Below are positions 16,686 to 25,562 of a stretch of DNA of 64,000 nucleotides, piece by piece. The stretch comes from an uncultured Sphingomonadaceae bacterium (GTDB lineage Bacteria > Pseudomonadota > Alphaproteobacteria > Sphingomonadales > Sphingomonadaceae): NCBI GenBank assembly GCA_947497085.1, contig CANMFE010000001.1:682001-746000 (forward strand). The letters run 5' to 3'. The number at the start of each line of letters is the position of its first letter. The first letter of the stretch is position 1. The notes below the pieces were generated by a model. It was given only the letters and a program-made list of their open reading frames with translations. It made no database searches and was not told the origin of the DNA. A program made the translations under genes and the position numbers.

Positions 16686-18875
16686 TTATTCGCCGGTCGG
16701 AAAGCCCCGCCGCTTGAGCAGAGCCTTAACGTCGGGGTCACGGCCACGAAACGCTCGGTATGCCTCGGCACGATCTGTTTCGTTACCGGTTTTGAGCAAG
16801 ATATCACGGAATCCATGGGCGATATTCTTATCCCACGGTCCGCCCGCCTCCTCAAATGCAGACCAAGTGTCCGCGTCCATTGTTTCCGACCAGAGGTAAC
16901 TGTAATAGCCCGCCGAATAGGCATCGGACGAGAACAAGTGATTGAATTGCGGTAGACGGTGACGCATCACGATTTCATCCGGCATGCCCAGATCGGCAAG
17001 CGTCTCACGCTCAAATGCATCGGGATCGCTCACCGGGGTGGTGCGATTGTGGAGTTTCATATCCACTAGCGCACTGGCCAGATATTCAACTGTCGCGAAC
17101 CCTTCATTGAAGGTCGCTGATTTTTCAATCTTGTCAATCAGCGCCTGCGGAATCGGCTCACCCGTTTCATGATGCACCGCATATTTCTGCAGCACATAAG
17201 GTGTCATCAGCCAGTTTTCATTCACCTGGCTCGGATATTCGACAAAATCGCGCGGTGTACCGGCCAGGCTGGAATAGGCGACATCGGTGATGAAATAGTC
17301 AAGCGCGTGACCAAATTCATGAAACAGGGTCGAGGCATCATCAACACTGATCAACGTTGGTTCACCCGCACCGCCCTGCACGAAATTGTTGTTGTTTGAC
17401 CCGAGCACGATATCATCACCCAGCAACCTGTCGCGTGAACGATAGGTTGTCGCCCAGGCCCCCGAACGCTTGCCTGCCCGTGCAAAATTATCAAGATAGA
17501 ACAGTCCGATCGTCTTGCCATCGCGCGTCACTTCGAAAGTCCGCACATCAGGATGGAAGACCGGCACTGCGCCGGTGTTTTCCGTAAAGGTCAGGCCATA
17601 AAGCCTATTGGCGGAATCAAACATCGCCGTAACCATCTTGTCGAGCTGGAAATAAGGTTTAATCTCAGCCGCATCGAGATCATATTTCGCCTTGCGCACT
17701 TTTTCAGCATAGAAACGGTAATCCCATGGCTCAACAGTGATCCCTGCGCTTTCCGCATCGGCAATTGCCTGCATGTCGGCGACTTCTTCTTTAACCCGGG
17801 CAACGGCGGCGGGCCAAACACGCATCATCAGGTCCATGGCACGCTCAGGTGTTTTTGCCATGGTGTCGGCCATGCGGTAATTGGCATGCGTTTCGAAGCC
17901 GAGCAGTTCGGCGCGCTGCTGACGCAATTTCAGTATCTTGGCAATCGTCGCATTGGTATCGTTCGCATCACCATTGTCGCCGCGATTAACATAAGCGCGC
18001 CATACTTTTTCGCGCAGATCACGACGTGTCGAATTTTCCGTAAATGGCTGCATAACCGAGCGGGTATTTTTAAGCGCCCAACCCTCTTTACCTTCCTCTT
18101 CAGCGGCCTTTTTGATCGAAGCGATAAAGCTGTCCGGTAGTCCGGCAAGGTCATCCTCACTGTCGAGCAGGATATAAGTTTCCTCATCAGCAAGAACCTT
18201 ATTAGAAAAGTCCGAATACAGCCCGGCCAACTCAGTATTCAGCGCGATCAACTGCTCTTTCTTCTCCCCTTCGAGCAGCGCGCCATTACGCTTCAGTGAG
18301 TCATAGGCACGTTCGACAAGACGTTTCTGCTTGCTATCCAGCCCCATCGCATCACGATTTTCATACAGATATTTATAGCGCTGCACCAACCGCGGATCGA
18401 GATTGAGTTCGCTGAAAAAAGCCGAAATTTTCGGACTCCATTCAGATTGCACGGCGCGCACTTCAGGGTTTGATAGATTACTCGCATATACTCCGTATAC
18501 AGAAAATACCCGGCCGATCATCTCACCGGATTTTTCCAGCGGAATGACGGTATTTTCAAAAGTGGGCGTGGCCGGGTTGGACAATACCGCTTCATATTCC
18601 AGTTTCACCTGGTCCATTCCCGCTTGAAACGCGGCAGGCAGCTGTTCAACATTATACTTATCCCATTGCGGAACCCCGTCAAAAGGACCAGTCCATTGAG
18701 CAGTCAATGCATTCCCGATCGGCTGCACTGTTTCGGTGCTTGCTGATGCTGTCTGTGTCTGGTCCACGGATGCAGCCTCCTCTGTACCGGTTGTTGCACA
18801 ACCAGCCAGGCCGAGTGCCATCGCCAGCGTGGACACAGTCGTGGTTGCTGATTTATGTTTGGACGGTAAACGCAT
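16686..18875 (-). CDS. M3 family metallopeptidase (peptidyl-dipeptidase Dcp-like lipoprotein)
   Basis: A 729-residue zinc peptidase. The zinc site HEFGH is at about residues 518-522, with the downstream Glu ligand in EYPSQVNE. The N-terminus has a lipobox LAGC (Cys about 26) and a Ser/Thr-rich linker, so the enzyme is probably anchored in the envelope, unlike cytosolic E. coli Dcp. M3 enzymes trim dipeptides or oligopeptides, here probably imported or wall-derived peptides. Length and the helical N-terminal domain fit Dcp-like members. It ends at a strong terminator. Confidence 0.92.
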   Translation of the reverse strand: MRLPSKHKSATTTVSTLAMALGLAGCATTGTEEAASVDQTQTASASTETVQPIGNALTAQWTGPFDGVPQWDKYNVEQLPAAFQAGMDQVKLEYEAVLSNPATPTFENTVIPLEKSGEMIGRVFSVYGVYASNLSNPEVRAVQSEWSPKISAFFSELNLDPRLVQRYKYLYENRDAMGLDSKQKRLVERAYDSLKRNGALLEGEKKEQLIALNTELAGLYSDFSNKVLADEETYILLDSEDDLAGLPDSFIASIKKAAEEEGKEGWALKNTRSVMQPFTENSTRRDLREKVWRAYVNRGDNGDANDTNATIAKILKLRQQRAELLGFETHANYRMADTMAKTPERAMDLMMRVWPAAVARVKEEVADMQAIADAESAGITVEPWDYRFYAEKVRKAKYDLDAAEIKPYFQLDKMVTAMFDSANRLYGLTFTENTGAVPVFHPDVRTFEVTRDGKTIGLFYLDNFARAGKRSGAWATTYRSRDRLLGDDIVLGSNNNNFVQGGAGEPTLISVDDASTLFHEFGHALDYFITDVAYSSLAGTPRDFVEYPSQVNENWLMTPYVLQKYAVHHETGEPIPQALIDKIEKSATFNEGFATVEYLASALVDMKLHNRTTPVSDPDAFERETLADLGMPDEIVMRHRLPQFNHLFSSDAYSAGYYSYLWSETMDADTWSAFEEAGGPWDKNIAHGFRDILLKTGNETDRAEAYRAFRGRDPDVKALLKRRGFPTGE

Positions 18876-19021
18876 AAATTTCTCTCCAGTTCTATATATC
18901 GCTGACCTGTATCAGGCGCGAGATGAACGGGGTTTAACCATATTTGCACGCCAGCGCAAAGGCTGGTTGCAGATATGGCGATCAGCAAGCAATATATTTC
19001 GACAAAAACCGGCAGAATGAG

Positions 19022-19888
19022 CTATTTGGGCCGTTCGGCGATCAAACTCCGCACCAGCGGCTGCATTTTCGCGTCATAGCGCGCCAGCATTTCATGCTCT
19101 TCGGCGGTGTTGAAATGGCTGATAAGCTCACGCCCATTCCACCAATGCAGCGCATAAGCGGGCGGCGCAGCGATAATCATATCGCGGTTGTCCGGTGCTT
19201 CCGGATCAATGGGTTTCAGATTAAGCGCGACCTGCGGCGCAGTGGATGGGCATACGGACAGCGCCATCCCCTCCCATTTGCTCATGATCGGGCGGTGTAC
19301 ATGACCGCACATCATGGCAATCACATTATCACGGTCTTTCAGGCATTCGGAAAGACGCGCTACCCATGGTTCGCGCGGGTGCGTGTTCATCCAGGCTATA
19401 CCCACCTCGACCGGCGGGTGATGTTGCACAATGATGGTCGGCATATTCGATTTTTCGGCCAATCGTGCATTCAGCCAGTTGGCACGTGCCTGGCAAAATG
19501 CGCCGCCATGACGGCCTTCCTCCAGTGTATCGAGCACCAGGAAACGCAGGCCATCGGCGACAATTTCATATTGCAAATAATCATCATGAAAACCGTCATC
19601 GCCAAACACCTTACGGAAATTGAAGCGCATGTCATGATTGCCCAGGCACATATGCACCGGAAAAGGCAGGACCGAAAAAGCCTCCTGCAGACGGTGATAA
19701 CTTTGTTCATCACCGCGGTCGATCAGGTCACCTGTGGCAAAAAGCAGGTCCGGCTGCGGGTCAAGGCTGACAATTTCAGCCAATGTCCTGTCAAGCCGCT
19801 GGCGGTTAAATTCGCGTGGGTTATCTGGATCAAAACCCAGATGAATATCTGTAATCTGCGCAATCAGCATGGCGCTGCCTCGCGCCAT
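19022..19888 (-). CDS. CpdA-like metallophosphoesterase (candidate cyclic-nucleotide phosphodiesterase)
   Basis: The 288-residue protein carries the dinuclear-metal motifs in order: TDIHLG, GDLIDRG, GNHD, a single His pair in VQHHPPVE, and GHVH. This order and length match class III cyclic-nucleotide phosphodiesterases such as CpdA, although other phosphodiesters are possible. The start is uncertain: GGGAGG lies 16 bases before the ATG at 19888, and a further in-frame ATG at 19870 begins nearer the conserved core. It follows the FHA-decaheme gene by 28 bases and so shares a transcript with a protein having two cyclic-nucleotide-binding domains, which favours a role in cAMP turnover. Confidence 0.88.
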   Translation of the reverse strand: MARGSAMLIAQITDIHLGFDPDNPREFNRQRLDRTLAEIVSLDPQPDLLFATGDLIDRGDEQSYHRLQEAFSVLPFPVHMCLGNHDMRFNFRKVFGDDGFHDDYLQYEIVADGLRFLVLDTLEEGRHGGAFCQARANWLNARLAEKSNMPTIIVQHHPPVEVGIAWMNTHPREPWVARLSECLKDRDNVIAMMCGHVHRPIMSKWEGMALSVCPSTAPQVALNLKPIDPEAPDNRDMIIAAPPAYALHWWNGRELISHFNTAEEHEMLARYDAKMQPLVRSLIAERPK

Positions 19889-19916
19889 GAATCATGAATA
19901 ATATCCTCCCGTACGA

Positions 19917-21785
19917 TCATTTCGCACCCCCCTGTCTGCGCGCCACTTTTCCAAGCTGGCGGCGCGGTGCGGCCTTGCTATCCGGCGCACTAATTGTTTT
20001 CGGCTTGTCCTCGTTGCGGATCAGCCATGGCGCGCCTTCATCTGCGTGATAGTCATGACACATGGCACAACTTGACGGCACATCGTTGCTGGAGGCCTCG
20101 CCGCCATGGCATTCGCGGCAGGTAGCAATGCCCGGGAGCAGCAAATCGGTCGCCGCATTGGAAGCGGTCGCTGCATGGCAGCTTTCACAGCTTTCGTCAT
20201 TATGCGCCTTATGACTGAACCAGCCTTTATGCATATACCTGTCGGTCTGGCTGACCGGCATGATGCCATAATTGAGCCCTCCGCGCGATGCCGGCTGTAT
20301 CACTCCGTGACAGTCATAACAGGCACCCCCGCGCGAAAATACCGCGCGGATGGCCTGCGCCGCCCGTGTCGGACGAAAACGGACCGCGCGCGCGTAATCG
20401 GACGCGGTGCGCGCGGCATTCACGTCTCCAGGCCTTCTGCGCGGATTATTGCTATTGCCCCGGCTGCCCAGATTGATCGGCCGGTTGGGACGCGTGGAAC
20501 GGAAATAGGCGCGCAGGTCCGCACGCACCAGATCGGGCTTGCCATGCGGCAATTGCCGGAACGTGCCGCCAATTTCGTCAAAGGCAAGGCTGTGGCACAT
20601 CGAACAGTTCTTCTCCATATCCACCGGCTGGAAACGCACATTGTCGCTGTCGGGTGTATGACAGTCCTTGCATTCCAGCGCCGCACCAAACCCGTATTTG
20701 CCGGCAAGCCGCCTTCCCATCTGCGCAACCCCGCCGGTTTTCGACAAATGCAGGTCATGCGGGAATTTCAGGCCATTGTCCTCGGTGGGATTATCGTCCA
20801 GCGAAATCCGGCGAGTCGGCGGGTTTTCTCCACCCGGCTTCGTCATCACCGCAGGACGAAACTGGGGATGGGAATCCCCGAAATCTGCGGCATTGAGAAG
20901 CTCAGTATCTGTCAAACGCGTATCCATCCCATCATGACATTCGGCGCAAAATTGCTGCGCAGTAGGCTGCATAGCACCTGCGCCCTCATGCTCGGTGTGA
21001 CATTCCACACACCTGCCGGGCGGTTTGTTGAATGTAATGGCAACATTGCGCCGGAATTTGGCAAAACCTTTCAACTCACCGCGGCTGACAAGCTGACGGT
21101 CCGTTGGGGCGTGTTCATGGGCGTCTTCAGTATGGCAAGTCAGGCAGGCATTATCGCGCATCGACACGAATGCATCGACATGACATGCCTGACAGTCATT
21201 CTTCAGGCTTTGGTGTGCCAGGCTCAGCTTGCCGCTCGACCACATGGTGTCGGCATGGAATTTGTCCGGGCGTTCCTCGACTCCGCGATAGGTTGCCCAG
21301 GTATAGATAGGCCATGCCAGACAGGCTGCCAGCACCAGTATCACGAACCCCCATGCGCTCAGCCGTTTGCTGGGCAGTTTGCCGGTGAGCGAATATATTT
21401 CGGCCTGATCTTTTTCCTCCGCGCTGTCGGACAATGCCTCCACGCGGCGTACGGTGCAGACAATGCCGCCTGCATCCGCGTCTTTCCCCACTGCGATAAC
21501 ATGCCCGCCAAAACGCAATTCTCCGCCGCGCGCTGGGTCAATTATACCATTGGAGACACTGCGTCCGTTCAGATCAAATTTCAGGTCGGAAACAGACTGG
21601 ACATTTACCTTGCCATCATCGTTCAACGTCAGTGCTGCGTGCACCGGGTTAACGGCAAGGTCGGGCAGGTGAATGGCATTTTCGCTATTGCGGCCAATGA
21701 AGATTTTTGCTGCGTCATGGCTTTCGGAACGAATAATTTCGCTGCCATCGCTCTTGAGCGCAATCTGACGGACGATAAAATTCAT
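19917..21785 (-). CDS. FHA domain fused to a membrane-anchored decaheme cytochrome c
   Basis: A 622-residue fusion. An FHA domain lies at about residues 25-100 (IGRNSENAIHLPDLAVNPVHA), but the usual Ser before the His position is Asn, so phosphothreonine binding may be altered. One membrane helix is at about 143-165 (FVILVLAACLAWPIYTW). After it come ten CxxCH haem motifs: CQACH, CLTCH, CVECH, CAECH, CKDCH, CSMCH, CYDCH, CESCH, CRECH and CAMCH. The helix should place FHA in the cytoplasm and the haems in the periplasm. A strong GGGAAGGGG precedes the ATG. It follows the cytochrome b gene by 61 bases. The fusion is one I do not know from described systems. Confidence 0.9.
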   Translation of the reverse strand: MNFIVRQIALKSDGSEIIRSESHDAAKIFIGRNSENAIHLPDLAVNPVHAALTLNDDGKVNVQSVSDLKFDLNGRSVSNGIIDPARGGELRFGGHVIAVGKDADAGGIVCTVRRVEALSDSAEEKDQAEIYSLTGKLPSKRLSAWGFVILVLAACLAWPIYTWATYRGVEERPDKFHADTMWSSGKLSLAHQSLKNDCQACHVDAFVSMRDNACLTCHTEDAHEHAPTDRQLVSRGELKGFAKFRRNVAITFNKPPGRCVECHTEHEGAGAMQPTAQQFCAECHDGMDTRLTDTELLNAADFGDSHPQFRPAVMTKPGGENPPTRRISLDDNPTEDNGLKFPHDLHLSKTGGVAQMGRRLAGKYGFGAALECKDCHTPDSDNVRFQPVDMEKNCSMCHSLAFDEIGGTFRQLPHGKPDLVRADLRAYFRSTRPNRPINLGSRGNSNNPRRRPGDVNAARTASDYARAVRFRPTRAAQAIRAVFSRGGACYDCHGVIQPASRGGLNYGIMPVSQTDRYMHKGWFSHKAHNDESCESCHAATASNAATDLLLPGIATCRECHGGEASSNDVPSSCAMCHDYHADEGAPWLIRNEDKPKTISAPDSKAAPRRQLGKVARRQGGAK

Positions 21786-21846
21786 ATCGCCCCTTCCCTT
21801 TTCATGCCCCTTAAAGGGTTATATGATTTTTTCTTCATCATCCCCC

Positions 21847-22752
21847 TCACCAATAGAAAAACACGCTGACAATATGTGCCGACAGCGCCGCAATCAGTGC
21901 AAATGTCATCGGCACATGGATATAGAGCCAGACCTGCAGCATTGCCTTGATTTGCAGATGCTTGCGTAGCCGCCACATCGTGTCTTCCTTACGCTCCAGC
22001 AGCTGTTCAACCTTCTCGGTCGGATTGTTGTCGGTACGCGGCGCATAGGTGCGCGCACGGCGCAGCTCGGCAATGGCATGACGTGTCTTGCAACCGGGAT
22101 ATTTGCCGGTAATGCGCTTGAAGAACCCGCCGCTAAACGGGTCCTGTTCCAGCGATCCCTGCACCAGTGCGGCCTGCTCCGGCTCCAATGGCTGCGCTGC
22201 ATCATGCAGTTGCCGGTCAAACGAACGCAGCGCTTCTATCATCTGCGTCTCGGTCATCTCCTCACGATTGCTGCTCAGCTTTTGCGGCAGTGTCGCATAC
22301 AGATAAATGCCAAATATGCCGGATATGATGACGACCATCATTAATGCGTAGGCAAGCGTGTGAATATTCCATCCCAATTGGAAACCGGTGTGCAGAGTGC
22401 CGATGACAATCAGGCTCAGCCCCAGATAGACATGCGCCGAAGTCCATGCTTTCAGCGACCAGCTACCCGCAGTCATAGCGCGTTTGCGAAGACCCAGCAT
22501 GGTGAGCCACAAGATGATCAGCACCCCGATTGTGCCCAGCGTATAGCCATACCAGCTGCCACCATTATGGCGCGGCTGCACATCGACCCAGAAATAGCTG
22601 GCAATGATGACAAGGCAGATCAGCACAAATATCTTGAGCCAGCGATATCCCGCATGCCGCAGGAAACCGTCATGTGCACTGCTACGTTCGCGCCCAGTGG
22701 TTTTCTGGCGCTTTTTCGGGCCGGTCAAATTGGCGAACAGGCTGGCCATCAC
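21847..22752 (-). CDS. Membrane b-type cytochrome (ferric reductase / cytochrome b-like)
   Basis: A 301-residue membrane protein with about five hydrophobic helices. Histidines sit in helices as expected for haem b ligands: HVYLGLSLIVIGTLHTGF and NIHTLAY in the middle, HVPMTFALIAALSAHIV at the C-terminus. A hydrophilic loop of about 110 residues (about 165-275) with Cys in KYPGCKTRHA lies between the last two groups of helices. Its ATG overlaps the stop of the upstream oxidoreductase gene (ATGA) and it precedes the decaheme gene. The likely role is to carry electrons across the membrane between these partners. The exact family is uncertain. Confidence 0.8.
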   Translation of the reverse strand: MMASLFANLTGPKKRQKTTGRERSSAHDGFLRHAGYRWLKIFVLICLVIIASYFWVDVQPRHNGGSWYGYTLGTIGVLIILWLTMLGLRKRAMTAGSWSLKAWTSAHVYLGLSLIVIGTLHTGFQLGWNIHTLAYALMMVVIISGIFGIYLYATLPQKLSSNREEMTETQMIEALRSFDRQLHDAAQPLEPEQAALVQGSLEQDPFSGGFFKRITGKYPGCKTRHAIAELRRARTYAPRTDNNPTEKVEQLLERKEDTMWRLRKHLQIKAMLQVWLYIHVPMTFALIAALSAHIVSVFFYW

Positions 22753-25283
22753 CCATCCTCCCTTTCCAGCCGCGCGACGGTCAGGAATTCATCGGGTGCC
22801 ACGCGGATAGCCGCGCCGGTCGGGCATGCTCTTACACAAGCCGGACCGCCGCGTATCCCGGCGCACATGTCGCACTTGATTGCCTTTTTGGGCTTTTCGA
22901 CATTTGGGTCGGATTTTTTCTTCACCCATTTCTTGTCTGGCTCGCCGGGGCCGGGGCCCAGGCCAAAGAATAGCCAGCTAAGCACGCCGGGTTTCTTGGG
23001 CGGTACCTTGTCCATGCGGATAACACCATAGGGACAATTGCGCTGGCAGTTGCCACAGCCAATACAGGTATCATCAATATAGACTTCACCATCCGGACCG
23101 CGGTGGATCGCATTGGGCGGACAATCGGCCATGCAGTGCGGATGCTCGCAGTGGCGGCAGCTGGTCGGTACATGCAGGTGCGCATAGCTGCGTCCCGCCT
23201 CACGGTCGAGCCGCGAGAGGCCTTCATGGCTGTCCGCACAAGCTTTCTCGCAATTGTCGCAGCCGACACACAGATTTTCATCGATCAGCAGCACATCGGT
23301 TGCCTCACCAATGCCATTTTCGACCAGGAAATTGGCGACGCCCGAATACATATCGACCACGCCCGAAAAACTGTCCTTTTTGGATTCGACATAGGCGTTG
23401 ATATCCTGCCGCGAAGCCATATCACGCTTCGCCCGCTCCATCAGGCCGGGATGCTGGTCGAGAACTTTCTCAAACGCCTCTCCGTCAATGCGGATAACTT
23501 CGGACTTGATCGCCGCTTTCACAGTTGCTGTGCGCTGTCCGCCCGCGATCAACGCCATTTCGCCGACATAGGAACCGGCGGGAAGGTAAGAGAGAAATAC
23601 CGGTTTGCCGCCAATTTCCTTCTCGACAATCATCGACCCGACACGGATCACGTAAATGTCTTTACCTTCCTCGCCTTCAGTGATGATTGCCTCACCCGCT
23701 TTCACCTGTCTGATTTCGCTGGTTTCCACCACTTCAGCAATGTCATCAGCTGTCAGGCCGGAACCAAACATCTGAAGCAGTTGTCTCTCTGTAGAAATCC
23801 GTTCAATCGCTGTTTTGGCGGCCGGCACCTGGCTTTGCAGCTTCAGCGCAGCCGTACGTGAAATTTCGACGCAGACACAATCCCCTGCCGCCACAATGGT
23901 CGCCCCGCGTTTCCGCCCGGAAATCAGGCCGACTTCACCAAAAATAGACCCCTGTTCAATCGGCACCGTTATAGAAGGATTTGCCGGATCAACCTGTACC
24001 AATACACTGCCATCAGCAATGCCGAACAGCGATGATCCAGGTTCATTGCGTTCAAAAATTACATCGCCCTTGCGGTAATAATGCGCATCGCTATCGAGCA
24101 TGAATTCGCGCATTTGCAGCGGGTTCATGCCATTCAATATAGTCACGTTTTCGCGCAGGAAATCGAGCCATTGTGCCACGCTTCGTTTGCCGGGCAATCC
24201 AGCAAATTTTTGCTCAAGTATAGGTTCATCCGCCGGTTTCAGGTTGCTATTGCCATTGATGAACTCGATAACGTCATAACCCTGGTTCATGCAGTGTTTG
24301 ATGAGCGGATAACCCGCCAGCGCGCCAATCACGAAAATGCCGGGCGCAGTGGATTCAAACACCGGCGACAGTTTCGGGAAGGCAAGCCGGTCATCGCTGG
24401 CAAATTCAATGCCGCACTGTTCGACAAAAGCGCGTGGCGGGGCGGAACCTATCCGCGCTATGACGCGGTCGCACTGAATTTTTTCTTCGCCATCGCGGGT
24501 GTTGAGCGTGATCCAGCCCGGTTCAATCGAGGCGGTTTCGGTTTCCAGCCGCACCGCCAGCTTGCCCGCCTCTCCATCGGCAAGTAGCGCCTTCACATTG
24601 GCATCCTTGGCTGTCGCAAAATCGGTCTTGCGGTTGAGGATGGACACGATATTTCGCTGCGCCGGATCTTCGGCCAGCCCGCGCGCATTTTCAATGCCCG
24701 CATCGCCCGTACCCACCACGACAATATGCTCATCAATATATTCGGTCGGGTCATCCAGCTGATACTGCACATGCGGCAAATCACCGCCGGGGCAGCGCAT
24801 CCGGTTCGGGTTGCCCTGTGTGCCGATGGCAAACACGACAGTTTCCGCCATGATTTTTTCGCCGTTTGTCAGCTCCAGCTCATAGGGCGGCTCATGCCGC
24901 TGGATTTCCTGTTCACTGGTGCTGCCATCGCGCCCGCGTGTCACGATTTTATGGATACTGCCGGGGATTGCCGGTCCGGTGCCGCGGATCGCCTTGACCT
25001 CGGCATTATATTTCACATTGACGTTCAGCGATGCCGTCTGCTCATCCCAGGTGCCCAGTATTTCTTCACGCTTGCCCGCATCAAAATCCATGTCGGAGCG
25101 CAGAACAAGCTGGCTGGGCGTCGCCATTACATGCTTGCCCTTCTGATATTTATAGATTGTGTCAGAGAGGTGATCGGTCTTTTCGAGCAGGATATGCGCT
25201 ATGCCAAGCTCCGCTGCGCGGCCCGCGGCACTCATGCCCGCTGGCCCCGACCCGATAATGGCAACGCGATATATCTCGCTCAC
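22749..25283 (-). CDS. FAD oxidoreductase fused to two cyclic-nucleotide-binding domains and a four-cluster ferredoxin module
   Basis: An 844-residue cytoplasmic fusion. Residues 1-340 form a thioredoxin-reductase-like flavoprotein: the FAD motif GSGPAG is at 11-16 and an NAD(P) motif GTGDAG near 200. Two cNMP-binding domains follow at about 394-474 and 504-608; the second has a complete phosphate-binding cassette (GEMALIAGGQRTATV), the first a near-complete one (GEVGLISGRKRGATI). The last 180 residues have four cysteine groups (CVGCDNCEKAC, CRHCEHPHCMADC, CIGCGNCQRNC, CDMC..CVRAC) as in DmsB/NrfC, for four [4Fe-4S] clusters. GTG at 25283 was chosen because GGGGGA lies before it and the FAD motif follows directly. 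It leads the redox operon. Confidence 0.9.
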   Translation of the reverse strand: MSEIYRVAIIGSGPAGMSAAGRAAELGIAHILLEKTDHLSDTIYKYQKGKHVMATPSQLVLRSDMDFDAGKREEILGTWDEQTASLNVNVKYNAEVKAIRGTGPAIPGSIHKIVTRGRDGSTSEQEIQRHEPPYELELTNGEKIMAETVVFAIGTQGNPNRMRCPGGDLPHVQYQLDDPTEYIDEHIVVVGTGDAGIENARGLAEDPAQRNIVSILNRKTDFATAKDANVKALLADGEAGKLAVRLETETASIEPGWITLNTRDGEEKIQCDRVIARIGSAPPRAFVEQCGIEFASDDRLAFPKLSPVFESTAPGIFVIGALAGYPLIKHCMNQGYDVIEFINGNSNLKPADEPILEQKFAGLPGKRSVAQWLDFLRENVTILNGMNPLQMREFMLDSDAHYYRKGDVIFERNEPGSSLFGIADGSVLVQVDPANPSITVPIEQGSIFGEVGLISGRKRGATIVAAGDCVCVEISRTAALKLQSQVPAAKTAIERISTERQLLQMFGSGLTADDIAEVVETSEIRQVKAGEAIITEGEEGKDIYVIRVGSMIVEKEIGGKPVFLSYLPAGSYVGEMALIAGGQRTATVKAAIKSEVIRIDGEAFEKVLDQHPGLMERAKRDMASRQDINAYVESKKDSFSGVVDMYSGVANFLVENGIGEATDVLLIDENLCVGCDNCEKACADSHEGLSRLDREAGRSYAHLHVPTSCRHCEHPHCMADCPPNAIHRGPDGEVYIDDTCIGCGNCQRNCPYGVIRMDKVPPKKPGVLSWLFFGLGPGPGEPDKKWVKKKSDPNVEKPKKAIKCDMCAGIRGGPACVRACPTGAAIRVAPDEFLTVARLEREDG

Positions 25284-25430
25284 AAGTCCGCATCCCCCAA
25301 TGCCCTGTCCAAGGGCGCAAATACTGGTCAATCACCAGTTCTTGGCCCTTCAGTCCGTTTTTCCGGATTACTGGGAGGGCCAATCCAAATAATATCATGC
25401 AAACCCTAGAATGCTTTTTTACTGCAAATT

Positions 25431-25444
25431 GTGATCAATGCCAC
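25431..25444. promoter_or_regulatory. CRP-like site in divergent promoter region
   Basis: GTGATCAATGCCAC fits the CRP/FNR-family pattern GTGA-N6-TCAC at seven of eight core positions. It lies in the 279-base region between the redox operon and the CcmI-like gene, where one site could control both. Single-site matches of this length are weak evidence, but the cyclic-nucleotide theme of the operon makes it worth noting. Confidence 0.3.
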
Positions 25445-25562
25445 TTAATTATTTTACAAGTGTCACACATAGCCGGTTGTAAGCCAGCCCAAATTGCGGG
25501 ATGTTAGAGGACATGCAACATATCGTAGGCTATTGGGGCATGACCATTTACAGGAGCAAAAA

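Noticed and set aside
20106..21869. 587-residue plus-strand open frame opposite the decaheme gene
   Set aside because: Shadow of the FHA-decaheme frame. The many Cys and His codons of the haem motifs on the other strand explain its length; no motif of its own.
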